Notes: generated by a model not told the origin, from the sequence alone. DNA of 64,000 nucleotides from Ghiorsea sp. (GCA_030949605.1 JAUZSH010000001.1:1-64000), one strand, 5' to 3'; shown: positions 7,676 to 16,176, counted from the first letter of the stretch. Numbers and translations: made by a program.

Positions 7676-9578
7676 CCATCACCAAGGGTAAGGCAGCCAA
7701 ACTCCACTGCATAAAGGAGAAGCTTTTACCTGTTAACTCACCCACCAAAGCCAAAGCCAGCGGTCCTCTAGCACCACCCAATAAGGTCGCTACCCCGCCA
7801 ATAATTGCACCCCATGCCAAGGCAAAAAAGATAGCTTGGGCATAGGCATGTCCTTTCCGCAAACCCAACGCACGCACAATTTCCCATGCTATGGGTAAAA
7901 ATAAGGCGGCAACGGCATGTTCGGGCATCACAAATGCCATCAGTGCAGGTAATAACAACATGACAATCAATAGCCGCTTTGAACTATTGCCCGTCTTTTT
8001 CAAGACAAACAGTGCTAAGCGCTCAGATAAACCACTCTGCATCACACCTGCCACAAGCATAAATGCACCCAAAATAAAGAACACCGCAGGGTTACCAAAA
8101 AAAGCAAACACTGTGCTCGCTGGCAACACCCCTAAAACAGGTAACAAAGCCAGCCCTAGCAACGAGGTGATGGGCAATGGCAGCAATTGAGTCACCCATA
8201 AAATTAAACACAAGAAAAAGACAAGCAAGGCATCAGAAGCCGCAGTGCTCAAGCCTTGTGGCGTATCACTATTTACACCCCAAACAAATGCCATCGCCAA
8301 CGCCATCAAAGCGATAAAAGGTGCTATTTCCGTGAACAGCAAACGGTGAATGGGCTGCGTCTGTTTGCCTTTTGTTTTGATTCTTAAATGTCGGCGAAAT
8401 CCATCTAACCAGCCATCCACCTTTCGCCCCAAAGGAGAGCTACTCCACCGTGTTGCCAAAGTTGCACTGCGACTGCTATCTAAAACACCACTTTCCATAG
8501 GTGTTAACACACGCCCCATATCTCGCAAACGGTGTGACGGTATATTGGAGCTTTCAAGCAAGGCATACTGCTGCAGCAATACAGCCTCAATATCATCCAA
8601 GGTTGGAATAGTTTGCTGTGCCAATGGGGTGTTGGGCAGCGGTCGAAAAGGAATAAGTAAAGGCACAACACCTTTACTCACCAATGCTTCCATACCATCA
8701 GCCGTTGATGTCACAGGCTCTAAACCGACAATCAAATGACTCACCACAGTGCCTGGTCTAAAAATACTACGCGCATGTTCTAACGCTTTGAGGATAGCAT
8801 CCTGACCACCTTGCTTGGCTTTGCCTGGGCAAACCGCTTCAAAGCGCGTGGCATCAAACACTTCCACATTACACACAAAAATATCTAAACCTGCAGCATA
8901 CAGTGCATCAATCACGGTTAAATCTTGTGGCGCCACGGTTTCCAAAGCAATTTGCCTTTGTCCTAAATGGCGGCGTAACAATGCAATCACAGGCAAAAGC
9001 TTAGCCAAACCCACATCATCTGTTGGCGAGAAACCATTGTATAAATATACGGTATCAATATCGCGCTCTGCCAAAGCTGCCACCACCACTTCCACCAACT
9101 CTAAAGGGTCGCGCAAAGGTGGTTCTGCCTCATTAAGCATGGAATCATACTGGCAATATGCGCAGGCATCACCTAGATTGGCAAAAAAACCACAACCCAT
9201 AAATGGCTGTAATATCAGAAGCTTATCATGCAAAGAAGCAAAGCTTCCCATACGTGAACCCTTGCGCGTACGTTGCTTATAAAACGCTGGCGCTTGGATA
9301 AGCTCAACCGTTTCTTGTTCACCACCACATGCCAAAACAGCCTTGTTTCCATCCACAGAAACCAATGAAAATCCACTTTCTTCAGTATAAGGCTGCCCCA
9401 CAGGCACGGAACAAAAATGTCCGCTCGGCAACCTTAAATCTAATACCGATTCAGCCGCATTGGTTTGGGCAAGCCAACGTGAAGCCTCGGGCAAACCATT
9501 GGGCAATGCCAAACCACGGCTTACCAAAGCAAGTTTGGTACGACCTGGGTTAGAAAATGGGTGCAGGTCGTCAACCAT
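7596..9578 (-). CDS. Radical SAM domain fused to SLC13 permease N-terminal half
   Basis: Residues 1 to about 380 form a radical-SAM-like domain with the cysteines spaced C-x9-C-x2-C (CGFFANLGDACAYC), as in Elp3 rather than the common C-x3-C-x2-C. Strands such as DTVYLYNGFSP and VVSHLIVGLEPV follow. After a linker (about 380-415) come helices of an SLC13 transporter (LPITSLLGLALLPVLG, FFILGAFMLVAGVMQSGLSERLAL). The frame then shifts near 7665 and the rest lies at 6956-7675; the full fusion would be about 870 residues. It sits between sulfite reductase and cysH, so sulfate uptake is likely. What the radical SAM part modifies is unknown. Confidence 0.75.
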   Translation of the reverse strand: MVDDLHPFSNPGRTKLALVSRGLALPNGLPEASRWLAQTNAAESVLDLRLPSGHFCSVPVGQPYTEESGFSLVSVDGNKAVLACGGEQETVELIQAPAFYKQRTRKGSRMGSFASLHDKLLILQPFMGCGFFANLGDACAYCQYDSMLNEAEPPLRDPLELVEVVVAALAERDIDTVYLYNGFSPTDDVGLAKLLPVIALLRRHLGQRQIALETVAPQDLTVIDALYAAGLDIFVCNVEVFDATRFEAVCPGKAKQGGQDAILKALEHARSIFRPGTVVSHLIVGLEPVTSTADGMEALVSKGVVPLLIPFRPLPNTPLAQQTIPTLDDIEAVLLQQYALLESSNIPSHRLRDMGRVLTPMESGVLDSSRSATLATRWSSSPLGRKVDGWLDGFRRHLRIKTKGKQTQPIHRLLFTEIAPFIALMALAMAFVWGVNSDTPQGLSTAASDALLVFFLCLILWVTQLLPLPITSLLGLALLPVLGVLPASTVFAFFGNPAVFFILGAFMLVAGVMQSGLSERLALFVLKKTGNSSKRLLIVMLLLPALMAFVMPEHAVAALFLPIAWEIVRALGLRKGHAYAQAIFFALAWGAIIGGVATLLGGARGPLALALVGELTGKSFSFMQWSLAALPLVMGVLVCGSITFVAHGVACQAGYASGTG

Positions 9579-9583
9579 GGTGC

Positions 9584-11911
9584 TTAAACAGTTTTCTCAA
9601 CCACAATACGCCACTGCGTATCTGAAAGCTGCTCTTTTAAATGCACTTTTTGACCCTGCTCTTCAAGCGATAACGGTACATTTTCAATCGGCTCACCATC
9701 ATCCAAAATCACTGCCAACTGTGAGCCAATCGCCATAGTTGAAAGCTTTATTTTGGTTTTGACAAAGTTCATCGGACAAGCCACACCTGACAAATCAAGT
9801 GTTACCATATCCGAACTTGCTTCAGCAGCTTCAGCAAGCTTTTCTTCAACCGCATCAGGTACAGCTGCAAAACGTTTATCCGCCAATGCCACCCACGCAG
9901 CTTGCACATCTTTAAGCTTGGTGACACCAGCCGCAGGGTTGGATAAATCAATACTCATCATCGCACCTTGCACTGCATTAAAGTGTTTCATGATGTCAGC
10001 ATCCGATGCTGCATTACTCATTAACAAACCAAACACTTCAGCATCATCTTCTGGTGCTTCGCCATACGTCACTAAAAATGCCCGCGCTGTTGAAATCACA
10101 GAGCGGCGAAGTGCCGTTTGTGCTTCAGCCCAAAACATGGCATCCGTATGTGCCTTAGCAATCATCAGCTCATATTCAGCTTCTGAAATCAAAGCATCAG
10201 ACATGGATAACACCGCACCCGCACATTCACCTTTTTTATTGCCTTTGGTATTGAATGCTTCGTTTTCACTCCAATCGTAAATCAAACCATCAACTTCGCC
10301 AACATCAGCTTTGAATGGCAACAATATCTCAGATAGACCTTCTTTACCCAAACGCTCTGCCCAATCATGCATGGTTTCTGCGTCGCCCTTACCTTCTTTA
10401 AAGGCATTCAACACAGCAATGCCCGCTTCAGGCGCATGTTTAGCAGGCACCCAATCCGATGCAAAAGCAAAGGGCGCACCCGCAACACCTGAACCACCCA
10501 CATGCAATTGATAATGCGGCACAGGTTGCCCTGCGACCTTCTTCGCCATGCCATGAAAACCCAAGTCTGCAATATGATGACGACCACAAGAATGCTGGCA
10601 ACCCGATGCTTTAATCGTGATGCCTGCCAACGCACTATCTTGTTTTAAGTCCACCATCAATGGCTGCAAAGCCTCAGCCAAACCACGGCTTGATGTGATG
10701 CCCAAACGACATGTTTCTGTACCAGGGCAAACAGTAATATCCGAAATGCCACGTGCATGGGCTGTGCGGAGGTCGGCATTACCCAACACTTCAACCACAT
10801 CATCCACTTTGACTGGGTTCACATCGACAATCACCAAACCTTGCTCAGTGGTCACCCGCAGTTCATTCGTGCCACCCAATCGTGCAGCTTGTGCCACAGC
10901 GCGGCATTGCAAAGGTGTTAAGTCACCTCGGAAAATGTTCAATAAAATAGATACTTTACCATCATGTTGTTCAACAATGCCATTTTCAGAAAAAGGCATG
11001 ACATCCGTCGGTTGCCTCCAACCTGTATCTTCAAACACTACATCCGACAATGTGCCTTCAATGATGGCGCGTTGTTTTTTGTATTCTTCAACAAAACCTT
11101 CCGCACCCAGCTTTTGCGCTACATATTTCATACGCGCTCTTGCCCGCTTTTTGCGATCTGAATATTTGAAATGAATGCGCATCAACGCTTCACCAACAAT
11201 CAATACGTCTGATTCTTCAATGAAATCTTCCAATTTAATGGCAGGCATAGGCTGCGAGGACAAACCACCCGCTGCCCACACTTCAAACCCTGCTTTGCCA
11301 TCTTGGTGTTTGGCGATATAACCCACATCATGCATGCCGCTCAAACCACAATCGGTGGCACAACCTGAAAAGGTGACTTTAAATTTGCGAGGAAATTGTT
11401 GTCCCAGAGGGTGACGTAAAAAGTATTCCGCAAACTTTTGTGCATGAACCGTTACATCCGCATGTTCTGCAGGGCATTTTCCAGCTAAGAAACACGTGGA
11501 CACATTACGTACAGTGTTACCACAGGCTTCACGCGAAGTGATACCTGCCTCATCCATTTTACGCAGAAATGGCACCACATCTTTAAGAGCAACAAAGTTT
11601 GCCTGAATATCTTGACGGGTAGTAATATGCGCTACTTTTTCAGGTGCTTCTTTGAGCGTACCATCTGTCGGCATTGCGCCTGCATATAATTCTGCACACT
11701 CACCCATCACTTCCAATTGCGCAGGTGTTAACACACCGCCTGGAAACTTAGCACGAATCATTTGTACACCTTCTTGGCGCTGACCATACACACCCATTTG
11801 CAAACGAAATGGTGTGAACCGTTCTTCTGCCATGGTTCCAGCTTTGAAAGCTTTGTAGCCAGCTTCAAATTCATCCACATCGGATGTATGTGCAAAATCA
11901 AATGTACTCAT
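9584..11911 (-). CDS. Siroheme nitrite/sulfite reductase fused to C-terminal TusA domain
   Basis: The protein has about 775 residues. The ATG at 11911 has a good ribosome site (GAGGTAA) and is preferred to an upstream start at 11944. Two ferredoxin-like/siroheme half-repeats span about 1-560. The second holds the classic [4Fe-4S]-siroheme set (CPGTETC and GCQHSCG); the first also has cysteines (CGNTVRNVSTC and GCATDCG). An alpha-helical region (about 570-690) is followed by a TusA domain with LDLSGVACPMNFVKTKIKL. In an operon with CysH and CysDN it most likely reduces sulfite to sulfide. The fused TusA suggests that sulfur is handed on as a persulfide. Confidence 0.85.
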   Translation of the reverse strand: MSTFDFAHTSDVDEFEAGYKAFKAGTMAEERFTPFRLQMGVYGQRQEGVQMIRAKFPGGVLTPAQLEVMGECAELYAGAMPTDGTLKEAPEKVAHITTRQDIQANFVALKDVVPFLRKMDEAGITSREACGNTVRNVSTCFLAGKCPAEHADVTVHAQKFAEYFLRHPLGQQFPRKFKVTFSGCATDCGLSGMHDVGYIAKHQDGKAGFEVWAAGGLSSQPMPAIKLEDFIEESDVLIVGEALMRIHFKYSDRKKRARARMKYVAQKLGAEGFVEEYKKQRAIIEGTLSDVVFEDTGWRQPTDVMPFSENGIVEQHDGKVSILLNIFRGDLTPLQCRAVAQAARLGGTNELRVTTEQGLVIVDVNPVKVDDVVEVLGNADLRTAHARGISDITVCPGTETCRLGITSSRGLAEALQPLMVDLKQDSALAGITIKASGCQHSCGRHHIADLGFHGMAKKVAGQPVPHYQLHVGGSGVAGAPFAFASDWVPAKHAPEAGIAVLNAFKEGKGDAETMHDWAERLGKEGLSEILLPFKADVGEVDGLIYDWSENEAFNTKGNKKGECAGAVLSMSDALISEAEYELMIAKAHTDAMFWAEAQTALRRSVISTARAFLVTYGEAPEDDAEVFGLLMSNAASDADIMKHFNAVQGAMMSIDLSNPAAGVTKLKDVQAAWVALADKRFAAVPDAVEEKLAEAAEASSDMVTLDLSGVACPMNFVKTKIKLSTMAIGSQLAVILDDGEPIENVPLSLEEQGQKVHLKEQLSDTQWRIVVEKTV

Positions 11912-11931
11912 GTTTACCTCTTTAATATTAA

Positions 11932-12115
11932 ACCACAAAGACACAAAAGCACAAAGTTACAGAGTCTTTAAGTGTACCTAGTTGCCTTCACCATCGTAGC
12001 ATTGCCTATATAACTAGTGCAAACCTTTGTGCCTTTGTGCCTTTGTGCCTTTGTGCCTTTGTGCCTTTGTGCCTTTGTGCCTTTGTGCCTTTGTGCCTTT
12101 GTGCCTTTGTGGTTA
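11932..12115 (+). repeat. Intergenic element with 11 tandem 8-bp units
   Basis: Between the sulfite reductase and the ThiF-like gene lies an element with inverted ends (AACCACAAAG ... CTTTGTGGTT). It contains the unit CCTTTGTG repeated exactly 11 times (12024-12111). A shorter relative with three units lies at 12962-13022. Because the array is intergenic it does not shift a frame, but its copy number should vary by slippage and could alter the spacing or structure of the operon mRNA. Confidence 0.85.
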
Positions 12116-12122
12116 CAAAAAA

Positions 12123-12944
12123 TTATTCGCCGAATTTAAGTTCGCATGCCTGTTCGTATGTGACCAACTCTGTAATCGTTGGATTTTCACCACAAAGGGG
12201 GCACTGTGGGTCTTTACGAAGCTTCAACTTCTTCCATTCCATACGCAATGCATCAAAAGTCATCAACTTGCCCGACAATGACTCACCAATATCAAGAATT
12301 TCTTTAACAGCTTCAACAGCTTGGATTGTGCCTACGCAACCTGCCAACGCGCCCAAAATACCTGCTTCAGAGCATGATGGAACCAAACCAGTTGGTGGTG
12401 GTTCTGGGTATAAGCAACGGTAACAAGGTCCTTCTTTATGCACATGCGGTTTATACGTTGCCACTTGCCCTTCAAAGCGGAACATGGCGCCTGAAATCAA
12501 AGTTTTCTTTTCAAAATAACACGCATCATTGACCAAGAAACGGGTTGGGAAGTTATCACAGCCATCAATAATAATGTCGTATTCAGAGATGATTTCACGA
12601 ATATTTTCTTCAGTAACGAAATAGTTATACGTGTTTACTTTCACGTCAGGGTTGAGTGCCTGCATGGTTTTCTTTGCAGACTCAACTTTAGGGTCTCCAA
12701 TACGGTCTTGGTTATGAATAATTTGACGTTGCAAGTTGGATAAATCCACCACATCTGCATCGGCAATACCAATTGTACCCACACCCGCCGCAGCTAAATA
12801 ATAAGCCACTGGTGAACCCAAACCACCTGCACCAATCATAAATACCTTTGCATTTAAAAGTGCTGATTGTCCTTCTGCGCCCACTTCGGGTAAAATAATA
12901 TGGCGCGAGTAACGCTCAATTTGTTCTTCTGTAAAATCAATCAT
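12123..12944 (-). CDS. ThiF/MoeB/HesA-family sulfur-carrier adenylyltransferase
   Basis: These enzymes adenylate the C-terminal glycine of ThiS/MoaD-like carriers so that it can accept sulfur as a thiocarboxylate. The protein has RYSRHIILPEVG, the nucleotide loop GAGGLGSP, the Arg-rich loop NLQRQIIHN and the DGCDNFPTRFLVND segment. The zinc cysteines are in CYRCLYPEPPP and CPLCGE. There is no rhodanese domain. The start at 12944 follows a GAGGTTAA ribosome site. Its partner is probably the carrier at 14550-14828, two genes upstream of cysK. It could also serve thiamine or molybdopterin synthesis, but no such genes are adjacent. Confidence 0.88.
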   Translation of the reverse strand: MIDFTEEQIERYSRHIILPEVGAEGQSALLNAKVFMIGAGGLGSPVAYYLAAAGVGTIGIADADVVDLSNLQRQIIHNQDRIGDPKVESAKKTMQALNPDVKVNTYNYFVTEENIREIISEYDIIIDGCDNFPTRFLVNDACYFEKKTLISGAMFRFEGQVATYKPHVHKEGPCYRCLYPEPPPTGLVPSCSEAGILGALAGCVGTIQAVEAVKEILDIGESLSGKLMTFDALRMEWKKLKLRKDPQCPLCGENPTITELVTYEQACELKFGE

Positions 12945-12961
12945 GTTTTTTAACCTCAATT

Positions 12962-13022
12962 CACCACCGAGGACACCGAAGACGCAGAGAATATATATCT
13001 TTGTGCCTTTGTGCCTTTGTGG
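12962..13022 (+). repeat. Short intergenic repeat with 8-bp units
   Basis: The gap between the ThiF-like gene and cysK holds the sequence ACCGAGGACACCGAAGACGC followed after a short AT stretch by three copies of the CCTTTGTG unit and TGGTTAAA. It is a diverged relative of the longer element at 11932-12115, arranged as an imperfect inverted repeat. No coding function is visible. Confidence 0.6.
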
Positions 13023-13029
13023 TTAAAGC

Positions 13030-13962
13030 TTACGCCTCTATATTTTTAAATAAGTCTGTGGACATATACCGCTCAGCCATGGATGGGAGAATCACCACAA
13101 TACGTTTTCCTTTCATATCTTTTTGCGCTGCCACACGTAATGCCGCAGTGACTGCCGCACCTGATGAAATACCACCAGGAATGCCTTCTTCATTTGCCAA
13201 GCGTTGCGCCATGGAAAATGAATCTTCATTACTGACTTTCTCAACAGCATCCACAATATCCATATTTAGATTTTTAGGGATAAAACCTGCACCAATACCT
13301 TGAATTTTGTGTGGACTAGGCTCACCACCAGATAACACAGGTGAATCACTGGGTTCAACTGCAATCGCTTTGAAATTAGAGTTGCGCGACTTCATCACTT
13401 CAGCAATGCCCGTAATCGTGCCACCTGTACCAACACCTGCAACAAGAACATCCACTTTGCCATCACAATCATTCCAAATTTCTTCAGCCGTGGTTTCACG
13501 GTGAACTTGTGGGTTGGCAGGGTTATCAAATTGCTGCGGCATAAAGCCATCATCAATGGTTTTTACGATTTCAGTCGCTTTCGCAATCGCACCCTTCATG
13601 CCCAAAGTCGCAGGTGTAAGCACCAATTCAGCGCCCAAAAGTTTCAAAAGTTTACGGCGTTCAATGCTCATCGATTCAGGCATGGTGAGAATACATTTGT
13701 AGCCTTTGGCACGCGCCACAAATGCAAGCGCTATACCCGTATTACCCGAAGTTGGCTCAACAATCGTACCACCTTCTTTGAGTAAACCTTTGGCTTCAGC
13801 ATCTTCAATCATGGCCTTGCCAATGCGGTCTTTCACCGAGTTTAGTGGGTTAAAAAACTCACACTTCACCAAAATTTCCGCATCCAAGTCTGCACCAATT
13901 CGGTTCAAACGAACCAACGGTGTGTTGCCAATTGCTTCTGCTGCATTGTTATAAATTGCCAT
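13030..13962 (-). CDS. cysK: Cysteine synthase (O-acetylserine sulfhydrylase)
   Basis: This PLP enzyme joins sulfide to O-acetylserine to give cysteine. The 310-residue protein has the PLP lysine in NSVKDR (Lys44), the phosphate/substrate loop [17 protein letters not shown] and the C-terminal GGISSGAAV. These are all hallmarks of the CysK/CysM group. Length is normal. Because it shares an operon with a ThiF-like enzyme and a ThiS/MoaD-like carrier, a CysM-like use of carrier-bound sulfur is possible; no sequence feature decides this. A MITE lies immediately upstream. Confidence 0.93.
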   Translation of the reverse strand: MAIYNNAAEAIGNTPLVRLNRIGADLDAEILVKCEFFNPLNSVKDRIGKAMIEDAEAKGLLKEGGTIVEPTSGNTGIALAFVARAKGYKCILTMPESMSIERRKLLKLLGAELVLTPATLGMKGAIAKATEIVKTIDDGFMPQQFDNPANPQVHRETTAEEIWNDCDGKVDVLVAGVGTGGTITGIAEVMKSRNSNFKAIAVEPSDSPVLSGGEPSPHKIQGIGAGFIPKNLNMDIVDAVEKVSNEDSFSMAQRLANEEGIPGGISSGAAVTAALRVAAQKDMKGKRIVVILPSMAERYMSTDLFKNIEA

Positions 13963-13988
13963 GATTTTCTCCTTTTCCTCAAACCTTT

Positions 13989-14128
13989 ATAGTGAATCAT
14001 GAATTGATTTACCGTCATGCCCGAGTTCTTTTATCGGGCATCCACCCAAGCTTATATCTTAAAAAAATATGGATCCCCGCCTTCGCGAGGATGACGCAAT
14101 ATTGGCAAGTCAATTCCTGAACTACTAT
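13989..14128 (+). repeat. MITE family B, complete copy in operon gap
   Basis: This 140-bp element has imperfect inverted ends: ATAGTGAATCATGAATTGAT on the left, and on the right a sequence whose reverse complement reads ATAGTAGTTCAGGAATTGAC. TA dinucleotides lie at both junctions. Its interior has a CATGCCCGAG/CGGGCAT hairpin. A truncated copy is at 57654-57727. It sits between the NIL-domain gene and cysK, inside the riboswitch operon, and might affect transcription through its hairpins. Confidence 0.75.
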
Positions 14129-14172
14129 GCCGCTGTTATTAAGAAAATAAACAGGGATATGAATAGCTGCAA

Positions 14173-14415
14173 TTAGCCTTCAATAATACTCTGTTCAATC
14201 GGTTCAACATGCACACCATCAATCGCTTCAAGCCATTTGACTGCAGCTTCCACCACTTCTGTTTTACCTTCGATTTCAAGCCCAACCAAACCCATATCTG
14301 CTTTGACTTCTGCTGTGCGAATATTGGTCACTACATCAAATTCTTTCGCCAACTGCCAAATCACAGGCTCAGTCACTTTTTCTTTATCGAAATTCAAATA
14401 TACGCGTAATTTCAT
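14173..14415 (-). CDS. Stand-alone NIL-domain protein
   Basis: The 80-residue protein starts at the ATG at 14415, preceded by AGGTGG. It has the beta-alpha-beta pattern of the NIL domain (KLRVYLNF, EPVIWQLAKEFDVVTNIRTAEV, GLVGLEIEG, AAVKWLEAIDGVHVEPIE). NIL domains are known at the C-terminus of the methionine importer ATPase MetN. They also occur in a NIL-ferredoxin protein implicated in archaeal homocysteine formation. Here the domain stands alone between the sulfur carrier and cysK, under a SAM riboswitch. A regulatory or sulfur-transfer role in homocysteine synthesis is inferred. Confidence 0.8.
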   Translation of the reverse strand: MKLRVYLNFDKEKVTEPVIWQLAKEFDVVTNIRTAEVKADMGLVGLEIEGKTEVVEAAVKWLEAIDGVHVEPIEQSIIEG

Positions 14416-14446
14416 ATCATCCACCTATTCTAAAGTTATATTTTTG

Positions 14447-14530
14447 TTCAAGTGCAAGGCATGGTAAGTGCGAGAAGCGCAGCATACTTTTCTAGTATGT
14501 GAGCATCACAGCACTTATCATAACGCCGCA
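14447..14530 (-). repeat. Palindromic intergenic element between NIL and carrier genes
   Basis: The gap holds a structured repeat with a stem around CATACTTTTCTAGTATG and an outer pair AAGTGC ... GCACTT. The layout matches the cysD-cysN gap at 4439-4583 and resembles small palindromic intergenic repeats of proteobacteria. No open frame is present. Confidence 0.5.
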
Positions 14531-14549
14531 ATGGGATAAAAAGATAGCT

Positions 14550-14828
14550 TTAGCAGCCGCCAGCGATGGCTGGAACAATTGAGACTTCATCCGTATCTTT
14601 AAGTGCAGTATTGCGACCATCTAAAAAACGTACATCTTCATCATTCAGATATACATTCACAAAACGACGAATTTCACCGTTGTCATCACATAGGCGTGCT
14701 TTCATACCTGGATGCGCTGCTTCAAGATTATCAATCAAGTCACCAATCGTTGCGCCTTCAATAGACACTTCATCAGCGCCACCTGTTAGCTTGCGTAGTG
14801 GGGTTGGAATTCTTACTGCTACTGTCAT
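14550..14828 (-). CDS. ThiS/MoaD-family sulfur carrier ending Gly-Gly-Cys
   Basis: This 92-residue beta-grasp protein has the family pattern ([15 protein letters not shown], a central helix [16 protein letters not shown], then [13 protein letters not shown] and [12 protein letters not shown]). It is 90-odd residues like MoaD and CysO. Unlike standard carriers it does not end at Gly-Gly but has one extra residue, giving AIAGGC at the terminus. Carriers with extra residues after GG (for example QbsE, HcyS) are trimmed by a JAMM peptidase before activation; no such peptidase is visible here. It lies 20 bp after the ThrC-like gene. Its predicted partner is the ThiF-like enzyme at 12123. Confidence 0.88.
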   Translation of the reverse strand: MTVAVRIPTPLRKLTGGADEVSIEGATIGDLIDNLEAAHPGMKARLCDDNGEIRRFVNVYLNDEDVRFLDGRNTALKDTDEVSIVPAIAGGC

Positions 14829-14848
14829 ATTATACTCCTATTTCTCTA

Positions 14849-16102
14849 TTAATAATTAGATTTCACGCCGTCAGCTTCTGCCAACACGTCAAATTCTTTC
14901 AAAGATGCACCAATCAAGCGTGGTTTAGCCACTTCGTTAATCACTGCTTCCTGTGTTTTTAAACCGTTACCCGTAATACAAATTACGATGGACTCATCTT
15001 TAGGTAGCTTGCCTGATTCAAGTAATTTAATGGTACAACCCAAAGTCACACCACCAGCTGTCTCAGCAAAAATACCTTCAGTTTCAGCAAGTAATTTCAT
15101 CGCATCAATGATTTCTTCATCGGTCACATCTTCACACCAGCCGCCGCTTTCTTTAATCACGCGGTTGGCATAAAAACCATCTGCTGGGTTACCAATCGCC
15201 AAAGATTTGGCAATAGTATCTGCTTTGACGGGATGAATCATATCCGTGCCATCTTTCACTGATTTAGAAATCGGAGAGCAACCTGTGGCTTGCGCGCCAT
15301 AAACTGCCGTACCCGTATCTTCAATCAAACCAAGCTTGATAAATTCTTTGATAGATTTATCAATTTTGGTACACAATGAACCCGAAGCCATTGGCGTTAC
15401 AATATGTTTCGGTGCTTTCCAGCCCAATTGCTCCATGATTTCATAACCCATAGATTTTGAACCTTCAGCGTAATACGGGCGCACATTCACATTCACAAAT
15501 GCCCAACCATATTTACCAGCAACTTCTGAACACAAGCGGTTCACATCATCGTATTGACCTTTAATAGCAATGATGTTGGTGCCAAATACTGCTGCACCCA
15601 ACACTTTACCTTGCTCCAAATCTTCAGGAATAAACACATAAGATTCCAAACCAGCCGCCGTTGCATTGGCAGCCACAGAACCTGCAAGATTACCTGTTGA
15701 TGCACATGCCACAGTGGTAAAGCCAAACTCAACAGCTTTGGATAATGCCACTGCCACCACACGGTCTTTAAAAGATAGTGTCGGGTAGCAAACCGAATCA
15801 TTTTTGATATATAATTCTTTAACACCCAAAGCTTTAGCAAGGCGGTCTGCACGAATTAATGGCGTGAAACCATTGTTTGCACCAACTTTTGGCTCACCAT
15901 CAATCGGCAACAACTCTTTATAACGCCACATGTTTTGCGGGCGCGATTCAATCAACTCACGAGTGAATTTACCTTCAAGTTTTTCATAGTCGTAGACCAC
16001 TTCCAAGGGTCCAAAACAAAATTCACACACATGAGTTGGTTCAATCGGATATTCCTGACCACACTCACGGCATTTTAGGGCGCGAACTATACTTTCACTC
16101 AA
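14849..16102 (-). CDS. Threonine-synthase-like PLP enzyme with N-terminal zinc ribbon; candidate homocysteine-forming enzyme
   Basis: This 417-residue fold-type II PLP protein starts with a zinc ribbon (Cys 11, 14, 26 and 29) and has the PLP lysine in LSFKDR (Lys112). It also has ASTGNLAGSVAA as phosphate-binding loop and the C-terminal ITGNGLK typical of threonine synthases. The window has a second, ordinary threonine synthase at 22936-23994, so this copy is free for another job. It is the first gene after a SAM-I riboswitch and is followed by a sulfur carrier, so methionine/homocysteine synthesis from O-phosphohomoserine is a reasonable inference. Plain threonine synthesis remains possible. 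Confidence 0.8.
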   Translation of the reverse strand: MSESIVRALKCRECGQEYPIEPTHVCEFCFGPLEVVYDYEKLEGKFTRELIESRPQNMWRYKELLPIDGEPKVGANNGFTPLIRADRLAKALGVKELYIKNDSVCYPTLSFKDRVVAVALSKAVEFGFTTVACASTGNLAGSVAANATAAGLESYVFIPEDLEQGKVLGAAVFGTNIIAIKGQYDDVNRLCSEVAGKYGWAFVNVNVRPYYAEGSKSMGYEIMEQLGWKAPKHIVTPMASGSLCTKIDKSIKEFIKLGLIEDTGTAVYGAQATGCSPISKSVKDGTDMIHPVKADTIAKSLAIGNPADGFYANRVIKESGGWCEDVTDEEIIDAMKLLAETEGIFAETAGGVTLGCTIKLLESGKLPKDESIVICITGNGLKTQEAVINEVAKPRLIGASLKEFDVLAEADGVKSNY

Positions 16103-16176
16103 TGTTATCTCCTGTGCAGAGGAACGTCTTCTGCGGAATATTATTTTTAATACAAACTTTTATTTGAAATCCGAAA

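Noticed and set aside
7655-7680. Programmed ribosomal frameshift in the SLC13 gene
   Set aside because: No slippery X-XXY-YYZ heptamer or downstream pseudoknot was seen, and the shift lies in a plain GT repeat. A mutation or read error is simpler.
12024-12111. Plus-strand frames through the 8-bp tandem repeat giving CLCAFVPLCLCAFVPL proteins
   Set aside because: These are products of a simple repeat running antisense into the ThiF-like gene. There is no family similarity or proper start.
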